64,000 nt of DNA from Hippophae tibetana (taxonomy: Eukaryota; Streptophyta; Magnoliopsida; Rosales; Elaeagnaceae). The stretch is taken from the NCBI GenBank assembly GCA_037013495.1, contig JAZDXN010000029.1, positions 5,716,501 to 5,780,500 of the forward strand, in the 5' to 3' direction. The notes beneath the pieces were generated by a model. It had not been told where the DNA came from. It saw nothing but the letters and a program-made list of their open reading frames with translations, and made no database searches. Shown in pieces: positions 23,926 through 35,436 of this stretch. The position numbers were made by a program, and so were the translations under genes. The number at the start of each line of letters is the position of its first letter. Position 1 is the stretch's first letter.

Positions 23926-24440
23926 AAAGATATCCAATTTAATAGGATTATAGGTATCCAATTTAAAAATTATGTGATTAAAATATAACGAGATTATTAT
24001 AAATATTTTTTCAAAATTATGAGACTTCTAACACCTAATAGAGTAAGTATGAAATAAGAGTTCTTAGATTAAATAATTATAGAATATTTGATGCTTAGCT
24101 CTATTTAAAACAGTCACCTTTATTATTTTTCTTTTTAAGATTTTTGGTATTATTTTTCATATATTTATTGATGGAGTAAAAATTTACTAAGTGTGAACAT
24201 TATTGTAAAAGGCATTTTTAGGCCCGACTCCAGGTGAGGCATTCAAAAACTATTTCTAGGCTTAAGCTTATAGTGGAAAATGAGGTGCAAGCCTTTTTTT
24301 TCTTTGAAGCTTAAGCCTTAAAGGGGTAAGAGGCTTAAAGGTGTTTCTAATTCTTTGCACTTTGATTTAATAGATAATTAATTTGAAGAAAAAAAAGTTT
24401 ACTCTTGTAATAAGGTTGAAAAACAATCTTTAGTTTCAAA
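23926..24440. other. AT-rich DNA, nothing identified
   Basis: No coding region or recognisable repeat boundary. A few short direct repeats of 'ggtatccaattt' and 'gatatccaattt' adjoin the truncated Copia LTR. Confidence 0.4.
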
Positions 24441-25060
24441 TGAATTAATTGAAGCAGATTTCAAGCATTGCCACTATCATCAAATGAATTAGTTAAGTAT
24501 TATCCCTATTTTGTTGTGATTGATTAAAAAAAATATTAGGTTTCTTAGTTAAAATAAGAGATGGAAGAAAATTCATGAAATGTGGCTTACCATATTGTCA
24601 AAGATGAAGGTGTCTAACCTTGTTTGAATAAAAAATAGCAAAATTAGGTAGCCTAATTTTGTTAAATGAAGAAATGTTTGACATATGAAATGGGAACTTG
24701 AAGGCTATAAATATGGCTTCATTTCTTCATTGTTATTCATCCCAAAAATAGAGAAAAATTTATATGAGAAGTTTTTGAGTGAGAGAATTTTGTGGGAAAA
24801 TTCTCTTGGGCTTGTAATTGCTCTTGTCTTTTTGAGTGTGTGAAAAATTCATTGAGAGTGTGGTTGTAACAATTTTTCACATAATTAATTTCTTTCTCTG
24901 GTTGTCTTTTGACAACGAAAGTGGTTTTTCTCCAATTTGGAGTTTTTACTATAATTCTTGTGTTGTGTATTTTCTATTTTTCTGTTATTTGATAATCTGC
25001 TAAGGAGAATCTTGAGAGGGAAAATTTATAATTATACCATTTGATCCAAATTTGCTAACA
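24440..25060 (+). repeat. Probable Copia LTR remnant
   Basis: Contains a TATA box (ggctataaatatggcttc, near 24714) followed by sequence typical of plant Copia LTR transcribed regions: 'gagagaattttgtgggaaa', 'tttttctccaatttggag' and 'attcttgtgttgtgtattt'. Neither terminus nor a primer-binding site could be fixed. Confidence 0.4.
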
Positions 25061-25319
25061 TATTCATACTTGTTTTTTTTTTTCACATAAGAGAGTAACA
25101 TGCCAAGAGGAGACTTGTATTGACTTCATTATAAAATTAAACTTAGAACTCCTGAGTCTGGCTAGTATCTATTTCTATTTCCTTATTTTTTATTATCTTT
25201 AATTATTTGAGATAGATGTAAGAATGAAAATTTTAATAAGAAATTAAAAATTATGAGAAAGTGAATTCAGTTTGTATATATTTTTATCACGTTTTTTTAT
25301 TCTTTTATGTTATTAATAT

Positions 25320-26050
25320 TGAAAGTTTTTGGTTAAAAATCTAATTAATTAAAGGAGATAAATATGTAATTAATCAAATTATGTTAAATTAAAATTTCAA
25401 AAACGATCAAATATGCAATTGTGTGTAATTAAAATAAAACATAAATAAATAAGGATTGACAAATGATATTTAAAGTGGAAACAACTTAGACCACACCAAT
25501 GACCTAAGATAAAAATCATCGGCATACTGGATTACCTAATTACCACTATGAAAATTAATGTTCAATTACCATGTTAGGACATAAACTACCATATAAGATA
25601 ATATCCCAAAGTAATCTACTTATAAGTCTCTATTTTTCTTTGCAGTCTTTACAAGAAAGGTGTTCAGATTCATATTAATGTTTCAATTAACTTAAGTTAT
25701 ACAAGTCATCGAACCTGTTCAAGTAACACCTAAAATGTTAGCTCAACAATACAAGTGTAAAGTATGTTTTAGAGCAAATTCAATAATGAATAACTTTAGG
25801 TGGAAGATTCAAGAATATATAAGTTAATATTAAATCATTTAGCAACCTTAAAATAAGTAGATTAAGCACAAATTTAATATAGATATTTTCCTTAAAGCTA
25901 GATAATCTAATCAAATCAAATCATTATTATATAATACACATAATTATTTGATCTAAATATGTAAATTTCTAATAAAAAGAATGTATATAAATATAAAAAT
26001 ATGAAATAAGTAGACTAATAAAGATAAAAATTGAAATATATAAATCAATC
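25320..26050 (-). repeat. Fragment of gypsy LTR family C
   Basis: Shares an ordered set of blocks with 33490-34250: 'atgttaaattaaaattt', 'cacaccaatgacctaa', 'aagtaatctacttata', 'aagaaaggtgttca' and 'aatgttt...cacaagt..atcgaacc'. The two copies are clearly homologous but diverged. No coding content. Confidence 0.6.
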
Positions 26051-26107
26051 TCCGTAAGAGAGAGAGAACATAAGATTAAAAAAATGTGTGTGGTTATTTG
26101 AAACAAT

Positions 26108-26602
26108 TGTTGGATTATTAATCTAACATTGAACTTATATGTAAATAATTATGTGTTGTAGATTGTCATATAAAGTTAAGCTCATTTAAAAGTGATCTGG
26201 TGAGTTTTAAGTAATTTAGGCTTCATGTATCTAGGATGTGTGCCTTTAATGTGTAGAGACCTAAGGATAATATCTATTTTAATGATGGGCTAAAATAGAT
26301 ATACATTTATCAACTATATATATAGTGGTTATAATCATCAAATTGTACATATTTTATTCTTTTTATTTGATATCTCATCGTCAGAGAGAATAGAGAGAAA
26401 ATTGAAGGGTTTTCTGAGAAATACATGTAGATCTGGAAGACTAACTACTCAACTTTAGAATTAATTAATGGTTATAGATTCATGTTCGTTTCCGTATATC
26501 AATCTTTAATTCTTGGCGATACAACATAAATGTTCCTAAGTTATATATAGGTGATGATTTTTACTAAAGGTTATTCTTTTATTCTAATAAGTGGTATCAA
26601 AA
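26108..26602 (+). repeat. Copia element 3: 5' LTR and primer-binding site
   Basis: Begins TGTTGGATTATTAATC and ends about 26589 (...TTCTAATA), followed by 'agTGGTATCAAAACC', a decayed initiator tRNA-Met primer-binding site (canonical TGGTATCAGAGCC). The length, about 480 bases, is normal for a Copia LTR. The gag remnant 1.2 kb downstream supports this. Confidence 0.7.
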
Positions 26603-27789
26603 CCTCTTCATGTTTAATTATTAAGAATCAAATTTATTTTTGATTTATGATAATTTTTTTATTTTTAAATCTGATGATTTAAGTTTTAGTATTGTCAGAT
26701 TGGAAAATAATTATGGTTATCATTCAAAATTATGGATATAAATCTAAGAATATTTTATAATTGTGATTATCTCATGTGTTGATTTGATATATAAATTTTT
26801 TTGTCATTAAAAAAATCATAAAAAGTTATTTTCGATATTGTTAATGTTGAAAAATAGATATATATTTGATAAAAAATTATTTCTTTTTACTGTTCATTAT
26901 GAATAATAAAAACCGAAGAACAACAAGTCAAATTTTAATGCAAATTCATTGATTTAGAAAAAAGAAGGCTTTAACGGTGTAGTAGAGTCTCATATATAGG
27001 GTTTTTTTAATTAGAGTTTGTTTTTTATAATTTCAATTTTATGATTTTAACATAATGTAAGGAATTGAAGCCCAAAAAGTAATTAAATTCCAAAAAGTAA
27101 TTTTTTTACGCCATAATTTTTTTTTTAAATCCCACAAATATTATACAAGCTTAAAGAAATTTTTATGGGCTTAAAGATATAGATTTGGGTTAATGGATTA
27201 AAATATGGATATGAGTTTTAGGACCCAATAAGCTTTGACACGATAAGATTTAACTAGTATTGATCAATGTTAACTATTGTTGACCATTGTTTACCTGCGT
27301 TGATCGTTGACTTTGACGAATTTTTTTTATACAACTTAAAATTCAAATATTGGTATGTTTTATATATATTTTGAGATAAATTAATTGAAGTAACATGTCG
27401 TCAAAGTGGCCTCTCTCGTGAAAATTAATTTGTTTTAAAATATAAGTAGTTGTGTGCATATAACTTATGTGAATATTGATCGGCCCAAATGAAGGTTAAT
27501 ATTTAACATAATTGCATGTACACTTATGGTAATAAACATGTGATGATTGTTCGATTTTTTCTTTGCATGTGAACAAGAATTAAGGTGAGAGGAAGATTTA
27601 TTGCTCGACATGCTCTTATTATCAGTATTTGATTACTACACTAAGATATCACTTACAAGTTAATATTGTTGTCGAAAGATAAATATTAATGGAGTGCTTG
27701 ATATCTTGAGATGGAATTTACCTTCATTTGAATTTATTATTTTGGTTTTGAGAGTTATATGAGCTTGTTTTGTTTGTTTGTTGTTTTCT
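26603..27789 (+). other. Copia element 3 leader, no gene seen
   Basis: AT-rich DNA between the primer-binding site and the gag remnant. It holds a cluster of 'tgaccattgttgac' variants near 27250-27310 but no recognisable coding region. Confidence 0.4.
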
Positions 27790-28147
27790 AGATTCAACTT
27801 TGAATAATCTTGCTAATATTACTACCAATATCAACTCTATTCCTATGCTAAATGGCACCAATTTCAAGTTATGACAAGAGAATCTATTGATAGTTCTCGA
27901 AATCATGGATTTGGACCTTGCATTAAGAGCTAATTCTCCTTCAACCCTTATAGATAAGTGTACTTCTGATGAAGAGAAGGAAAAGGAAAGGTGGAAGAGA
28001 TCAAATCTCATATGTATGATGATCACGAAGCTCATTTAAGATGCATTTAGAGGCACAATGTTTGAAAAGAAAACCACTATTAAGGTTTTCCTTGCGGATA
28101 TTAAAAAGAGATTTGTCAAGAATAAAAAGGCTGAAATAGGTACACTA
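27790..28147 (+). pseudogene. Copia element 3: gag N-terminal part, decayed
   Basis: The plus-strand translation reads 'SIPMLNGTNFK', a stop, 'ENLLIVLEIMDLDLALRA', 'TSDEEKEKERWKRSN', then after a second stop 'DAFRGTMFEKKTT' and 'FLADIKKRFVKNKKAE', the standard start of Copia gag proteins. The first stop sits where the family has the Trp of 'W.E' (TGG to TGA). The sequence ends near 28147, where LTR family B begins. Confidence 0.8.
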
Positions 28148-28149
28148 TT

Positions 28150-29875
28150 GATTAAGTTCTTAATGTTTTTAATTAATTTTAAGTTCTTAATGTTTTTAAT
28201 TAATTTTAAGTTCTTAAATTAATATTTACTATTATTTTTTAAGAAATATATTTTTAGAGAAAATTAAAGAATTTTAAGTAAAAAAAAGACTTTATTATAA
28301 ATAAAAAAAAGTTTAAAATTTAATTTGAATTAAAAAGACTTAATTGCAAATAAAAAAGTTGGAAATTTAATTTGAATTAAATTAGAGGGCTTAAATGCAA
28401 TTAACAAAACTTTTTTTTTCTGCATAGAGAAGGACTACCACGCACATAATTGTCAATGCGCCATACACACCGTCTGATCATAAAATCAACGGTGAGGATC
28501 AGGCGAGTGAGATGCACACGCTACACAAGCGATTATACAGTTTCCAGTTATGACACACTGCTCGGCACGCAGTCTGACGTGCAGATGATTCCCTCAAACG
28601 TGTCTCCCTCACCTACCATTAGATCAAACCACGAACGGCTAAGATAGTGCGTGAGTCCCACACTCCATGCGAGTAGAGGCCAGCTATTGCACACAGACCA
28701 GCATGCATGTATCTCATGTGACGCAGTCCACCAATGCCGCATGCACCCTCTCATCCTGCCCAATACGAAGCTACCACATGTCTTGTTGTTTTTCCAACGA
28801 GTCATATGTTGCCACGTGTCACACATATTGTAAAATAAAAAAACGCAGAATATTTCTCTCACTAGTGGCATTTTTCACACTTGTCTCCCACTACACGCGT
28901 GTTTTGAAGAGGGGATGTATATTTTGGAGACGAGGGGGAAAAGGAAGAGAATTTTTTTTTTAGTTTTGTGTTTTTAGTTTTCTTTGCATGTTTGAAAAGA
29001 TAGATAGAACACACAGAAGCTATATTTTTGACTTGTGTTGTTATTTTGTTAGGGAAAAATACAGAGAAAGGAGATAGCAAAGAAGAAGAAAAGGGAAGGA
29101 ATTTTATTTTTCATTGAGGAATCGTGAAAGAGTTTCTTATAATCTTTTTCTTTTAATTTTATTTCTCTGAAATGTATAAATATTTTTGTATTATAATATC
29201 TATATTTTCTATGAACTAATTTATTTATTCTAGGGTTGGAGTGTAGCTTAAATTATGAAACTTAAATTAATTATTTTTGAATGATTTATGGAATGTTTTT
29301 AAGTTGTTTATTTTATCTATGCTTAATGCTTTTAATTGTTGAAAGAATAATTAATTGATCTGTGACACTTAAATAAACTTGGAAAAGGTTTTTTTGTGTG
29401 TTGCTTCTGGATAGAATAACATATATATATAAGGGATAGGAATATACCTTTATTATATGTGTAGCTATTTGAGAACTTTGAGCTTAATGAATCTTGGTGA
29501 ATTTAATTCTAATAGAAATATAGTGACTTATTTTAGCGAGATGTGTCTATTTGTTATCGAAAGAGACGTATGGATAAATGATGAGTTCTTGGTTGAAAAA
29601 TTAAATGCGAGAACATAAATCAAGAGAAAATAATATGATTCAAGTAGATTAATTTAGTGAAACTACAATCCTAGAATTTTCTTATAAACTGTTATAAAAA
29701 ATCCGTTAGTTAAACTTTATCAAACTTTTGATTGTTTGGATAAAATCATATTGAAACAATTTTAGTACTTAACGATTATTAGTAACAAATCTCCATGGGA
29801 ACAATATCATACTTAATCACTTATTACTTATGACTGTGTATACTTGCACGTTCATGTTCTCTTAAAGAGACAACA
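28150..29875 (+). repeat. LTR of gypsy family B
   Basis: The start region (28150-28560) is found inverted at 48180-48722 and the end region (29400-29875) directly at 47689-48172. It ends ...agagacaaca. The first 70 bases hold 2.5 tandem copies of a 27-bp unit beginning aagttcttaatg. A stretch at 28411-28870 is richer in C and G than its surroundings. Small open frames here are unrelated to known proteins. Confidence 0.65.
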
Positions 29876-30747
29876 CCCATACTACTGAACAAGTGACTAA
29901 TATGATGATAAGCAATGTTACAAAAAAAAATGCTTTTTATTGGAACAAAAGGAAGAACAAGAGTGACATGAAGAACAACTAGAAGTATCTGAGAATGAAG
30001 AAAACACTAATTCTATTTCTAGTGGTAGAAGAGAATGAGATAGTGATGGGATGAGGGCGATGAATAGAATGATTGAGATTATTTATAATGATAGGAACTT
30101 ACAATATAACTAGACACATGAGAATGCCATCAATGATTTTGTCTTACCTTTTAAAGACTTGCTCACTTGTTTGTTTTGTTGGATAATTTCGAAGACTTAA
30201 TTTACTTATCTTTGACATTCAAAATTTGTTTGGTTCCATATTTTTTTAACTAAATTTCCTTGCACTTATTGTATTCTAATATTATTTGAATTTTTTAGAA
30301 GTTAAAAAAATTATAGATGCGGGGTATTTTATTTTTATGGTTATATGATTCATAATAATAATTATAAATTTATATTTATTAAGGTTTTTTTAGGCCGCCT
30401 CATCTCATATGATGAAAATGCCTTAATACATGAAATATCCTTTTACATCATTGGGTAGGCTTGGCATCCTCTAATTGATCCATATCATTATTGACCGATC
30501 AAAAGGGGTACAATGAGTATAAATAGCCTCATAATTTAGTTATAAGGTATCCATTTACTAATCCGTTCAACTATTTCAGCTAATTTCTACTAGAAAACTA
30601 ACTTAGGCATTATAAATGATTTGACACCCTCTGATGTCATTCCTTCTTATTGTCTGTTCATTTCTTTTAGGATTGAGTTGGCAAGAACATGGTGAATAAT
30701 GTGGTAAATAGAAGAATCAAAATTTAGCACCATCTTTGGGAAGAACA
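29876..30747 (+). repeat. Gypsy element B leader remnant and a TATA-bearing LTR-like piece
   Basis: 29876-30200 looks like the region after an LTR ('agtggtagaagagaatgaga...' resembles Ser/Arg-rich gag N-termini) but has stops. 30370-30740 contains 'gagtataaatagcctc' and 'ctaacttaggcat...tgacaccctctga', a pattern seen in plant gypsy LTR transcription starts. Boundaries are unclear. Confidence 0.3.
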
Positions 30748-31816
30748 TCTTAAAATCTAACTTTCAGATTTATGTTTGTAATGAAAAATAATATATTTCT
30801 CTCTAACATTCTTAATATAAAATTTTGAATAAAAATAAAATCAATTCATTTTAGAGATTTTTACCTATTTAATATTTCGCAAGCATAAAAACGTTATTAT
30901 TATAGCATGTTTACAAATAGCGAGCAAAGTTAAATTTAATCACAGACAAATTAAATATAACATATAAAAATAAAGCATAAAAAATAACTATAAAGAAAAT
31001 AAAATCCTTACAATACTTTGATGTTATTCCTGTTGCTGAAAAACCTCCAAACGGAATTTGCATTTCCATTTATTGAATAAAAAGCAAATAAATTACAAAA
31101 ACATAATTAGTTCTTCTCAAAAAAAGAAAAACTCTAAAACTAAGAAAAACAAATTAAGAAAAACTAAAAACTAAGAAATTGAGAGAAAGAAAGAGAGAAG
31201 AAGATGTTTTTGAGGTGTATTTTGGTGTGTAGAGAATTGGGGTATTTATAGGTAAGGAGAGGAAGAAAAAGTGGGTGGAAAAATGATTTAAAAATGGAGG
31301 AAACGCATAGTAGGTGATGATGATGTCATCTGATGTCATGGTAGTTGAAGCGCGGTGGTGCACGCGGAATGGAGCAAAGGCACGTGCATACTCGAGGCAG
31401 ATGGGTGCACGACTTCAGCATGGTTTGGTTTATGTGTGTGCATTGGCCGGCACGACTGGGCGTTGCGGCGCACGCTGCTCGGCCCTGGTAGGCGGCTACG
31501 CGCGTTGGTTGGCACTACTTGGCAGTTGCGTGCGTGATTTCCTCCTTTTTGACCCATTTGTCCTCTTTTCCATCTTTCTTGACTTTTCCTCATTTAATTT
31601 ATGAATATATTTATGATGTATTGCCTCCAATATTTTTCTTTGAGTCTTTAAGTTACTTTTTTAAGCGAAAATACTTGAAAAACAATAAAAATACCCGTGA
31701 TTCCGAAAAGATAGATTTATATAAATATATGATAAAATCATATAAATATATATATATTTTTAATCAATTAACGTGCATAAAATCATGGTAATTTTAGTGC
31801 TTTTTGAGCACTCATC
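30748..31816 (-). repeat. Truncated family A LTR
   Basis: Minus strand: the upper end is intact (...GAGCACTCATCA at 31816) and includes a GC-rich block (31360-31540), TGATGTCA sites, a TATA box (31243-31250) and the R-region hairpin. Homology stops at 30748, inside the region that follows the poly(A) signal, so the 3' part of the LTR is missing. Confidence 0.85.
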
Positions 31817-33026
31817 ACCTCCCTTATTGTCAATATAGCAATTGATCTAAGTATATCCAAGCTCTATTATCACATAATGTGATGATTGGTAATGGATTTC
31901 CTTCCTAACATGAATACACATTGAAATCCTATACACCTAACCAATAGATAACACACCATCTCATAGTCTCATCACCTATTAGAACTATTGAATCATTGAA
32001 ACTACCAATGAACACACGACACATAACCACATTGGCACTTCACCTATGGGAACTATTGCACTATTATAACTACTAGCTGACACATGACACACAACCACAT
32101 AGGCTCTTTATCTATGGGCTGTTGCACTCGTGTAACTACCAACTAACATACAACAACACAACTCTAAGAGATACTCCTTGAAATAACATGGCTCTTCACT
32201 AGCCAATGAGCATTGTAACTTTCGATAAAACCTCAATAAATGTCACATTTTTTCCACTCAAACTTTTGTTCATGAAATATGAGAGAAACTTCTCTATGAT
32301 GTTCTATGTCCTATAGATTTACACACAATTTCTCAAACCTAACACTCAAAAAGAAAACATACCAAGAAAAGACCGAGGAAATGTTATGCCAAATAGGCAG
32401 AGCTTCTCCTTAAATTTTGTCCAAGAAAATAGGAGGGGGAGAAGGGAATTTGTAGAAAAATTAGCCTCTTGAAATCTCACCAACCACTTTACTGTGCCCT
32501 CACAAATAACATTGGCAAGGGTAACAACAACCATTGATGAGGGTAATATTACTCAACGAGTGAGTTGGGACAACACAATAACAAAAAACTCTCGAACATG
32601 ACAACATAACATCAAACAATTAACAATGTTATCTAAGAGATTGAATGTGCGTAATAGGAAAACACAAAAATATGTTCTAAGGGATACTGATCCACCACTA
32701 ACCAACCTTAAAAAGGTTAGACAAAAACTTTAATAAAACACAGGCAACATGTTTTGCACACGGGAATGCCAACACCAAAATCACAGGACTAATAGTTTTG
32801 ATTCAAACATATAATTAAACACATTAAAAAAATCAAGAATTGAAACTAAAATAATTGATGACATTAAATGATGCAAACCCAAAAGGCAAGAGCATTGAAC
32901 CCGTGAACAAGATGGCAAGTAAATCCCAAAAAAAGTGTAAAAAGTTTAGATTTTGATAGGATCTTGACCCAATGGTTATTGTAGAACACAAACCTTGGTA
33001 TAATAATGGTAGCACCTTGACTCTAT
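31817..33026. other. Unassigned intergenic DNA
   Basis: No protein family recognised. The only structure seen is a three-copy 68-bp tandem repeat at 31972-32165, listed separately. Confidence 0.4.
31972..32165. repeat. Tandem repeat, 68-bp unit, about three copies
   Basis: Units start at about 31972, 32040 and 32108. Each begins with a variant of 'tcacctatgggaactattg', continues 'actac.a..gacacac' and ends with 'acaaccacat.ggc.ct'. The copies are diverged (roughly 75-80 percent by eye). Confidence 0.75.
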
Positions 33027-34860
33027 TGATGCATAAATTTTGTATTTGGAAAATAGCTCGCAAGTGCATGAATCACTTTGTAAGAAATGATAAGTATATT
33101 TTCAAGGTCAGTTTAAGGAGGAACTATGTGATTTTAAAAAAAAAATCATTCTTTAAAACAAAAAAATAAACATAAACATTCTTGCACTACAATTTTGGTT
33201 TGAAAATTTCTAATCTGTTGAGATAAAGTTAAAGTTAAAGGATATATTGGTTTATGAAAGTTTCTTATTTAGTTATAGATTGCAAGTATACAAATCACTT
33301 TATAAGAAATGATAATTATATTTCTAAGGTCAATTTAAGGAGGAACTACATGATTTTTAAATTAGTTAACAAAATTCTTGAAAACAAAAAAATAAACATT
33401 AATATTCTTTCACAATGATTTTGGTTTGAAAATTGTCTAATCTATTGAGATAAAATTAAAGATAAAGGATGGATTGGTTTATGAAAGTTTCTTATTTAGC
33501 TATGGATCTAATTAGCTAGAGGGATAAATAAATAATTAGAAAAATAATGTTAAATTAAAATTTTGCAGAATGGCCAAGCATTCAAACATGTGTACATAGA
33601 GTAATATGGAAATATAAAGATTAACACATGAGAATTTTAGGTAGAAATAACCTAGGTCACACCAATGACCTAATAGGAAAATTGTTGGTCCACTAGACTA
33701 CTTAATTAGATATAATGAAAAATGAGATCCAATTACAAGGCTAGGACTCAAACTACTCATCGAGATAATACTTCCAAGTAATCTACTTACAAATTGCTAC
33801 TTTCATCATAGTCTCTAAAAGAAAGGTGTTCAAATTTGGACCAATGTTTCGATGAACTCAAGTCACACAAGTTAATCGAACCGATATAGATGGCACCTGA
33901 AAATTTAGCTCAATAACATAAGTGCAAATGTGTGTCCTAGAGTAGATTAATAATGAACAACCCTAACTAGATGATTTAACAAATATATCAGATAAATCAA
34001 AATCAACTAACAATACTAGACAATCAATTAAAGCATAATTTCAACAAGAATAGCTTTTTGAAAGATTAATAATCAATCCAAATAATTATGATATGATAAA
34101 CACACTTATTTGATCAAAAATGAAAATAAAGAAGAAGTAATAAGAACTTATGACCAAAATATCATAAATAAATTTGGCTTATTAATTAATGAAACATAAC
34201 CACCAATGTTTGATAGATCAACTAAATAAAGATGCCTAAAAAATTATAATCCTATATTTACAAAATAAGAGAGAATTAAGATGAAGAGAATAATGCTCTT
34301 TTATGGTTAGCAAACTTATAAGCCAATGGTACGATTAAATAACATGAATTGAAACCGTAGGTCAAAGGTTAATTTTAAAACTATCCTTAAAAGTATTTAG
34401 AAGAGCTTAAAAAAATAAGGATAATAATATAGTAAAAATAATAATTATCTAGAGTAAAAATTAGATTAAATTTGAAAAATTGACTACTCGATCTAGATTG
34501 AGTATGGTTGCTCAATCGATCTAGTCAAGCTTGATCGATCAACTTGAATTGTTTGATCAATCTAGTTAAATCTTGATCCATCTAATGAGAAACTAATTAA
34601 TTTATAAATAAGTGGATCGATCTACTCATTAATCTTGATCCATCTAGTGAGAAAATTAATTTATAAATAAGTGGATCGATCTACTCATTAATCTTGATCA
34701 ATCTAGTGCTAAATCTATCGAGTTAATGCTTTGATTGATCTAGACATATTAAAATTAATTTAGTCAGTTTTAATTAAGCTTGATCATTCTAGTGACCATT
34801 TGATTGATCGAGTGACCTATTTGAACAATGTTTCTATGTGTCTAATATAAAATCTAACTT
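33027..34860 (-). repeat. LTR-like element of gypsy family C
   Basis: The lower end reads TGATGCATAAATTTTG followed by 'agctcgcaagtgcatgaatc', a diverged form of the family A 3' terminal block (ctcgcaagtgcacgaatc). A stretch of about 230 bases is tandemly duplicated (33053-33285 and 33286-33510). Homology to 25320-26050 covers 33490-34250. The upper boundary is uncertain. Confidence 0.55.
34460..34830. repeat. GATC-rich interspersed and tandem repeat
   Basis: Dense variants of 'cttgatccatctagtg' and 'gatcgatctactc' on both strands. A 60-bp unit containing 'aataagtggatcgatctact' is present twice in tandem (about 34597-34711). It lies inside or next to the family C LTR. Confidence 0.7.
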
Positions 34861-35436
34861 GCATTGGAATAGAGATATACCTAAGATGTGATCGTTGAGA
34901 CTTAATAGTTTCTTCAGCTTTAAAATATTCTAGAAAGATACACCTAGAAGCTAATATTACATAAAATTATTTTGTTCATAAATATCACCAACAATCACAA
35001 ACCTTACAATTGTACAGTATAAATTCAAACATTGGGCACCAAGATTTTCTAAGTCAAGGCCAGCCTACCACCTTTCTAGTGTAAAACATGACCCTTGTAT
35101 TAATACTATGGTGCACCTTCTAAAAATATCACCGAGAACTAATTTCAACCAAGTCTTGCACCCATGTGACATAAAGATTGCTTCCAAGCATCAATGTTAC
35201 TCAACCAAGATACTCAACTATTATAAGGTTCATTTTCATCAAGGCACTAGGTCGCACAACTACTCATCCAACCATGCAAATCATACACATTAATAGAAAG
35301 TAGTATAATAATACACCAAGACTTAGTTGGTTTCCAATTCCTCTTATCAAGTCTCTTTATAACACTATCAGGTAGGCACCTTGACACTAAAAAGCCAACT
35401 TCTTGTCCAAAGGATAACTTCATCTTGCACCCATTG
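34861..35436. other. Unassigned DNA before the chromovirus LTR
   Basis: Moderately AT-rich, with no convincing gene. A 61-codon open frame at 35108-35293 has no family pattern and is probably chance. Confidence 0.4.

Noticed and set aside
28450..29080. Small overlapping frames of 60-107 codons on both strands
   Set aside because: They lie in the C/G-richer part of LTR family B, match no protein family, and are open on both strands at once.
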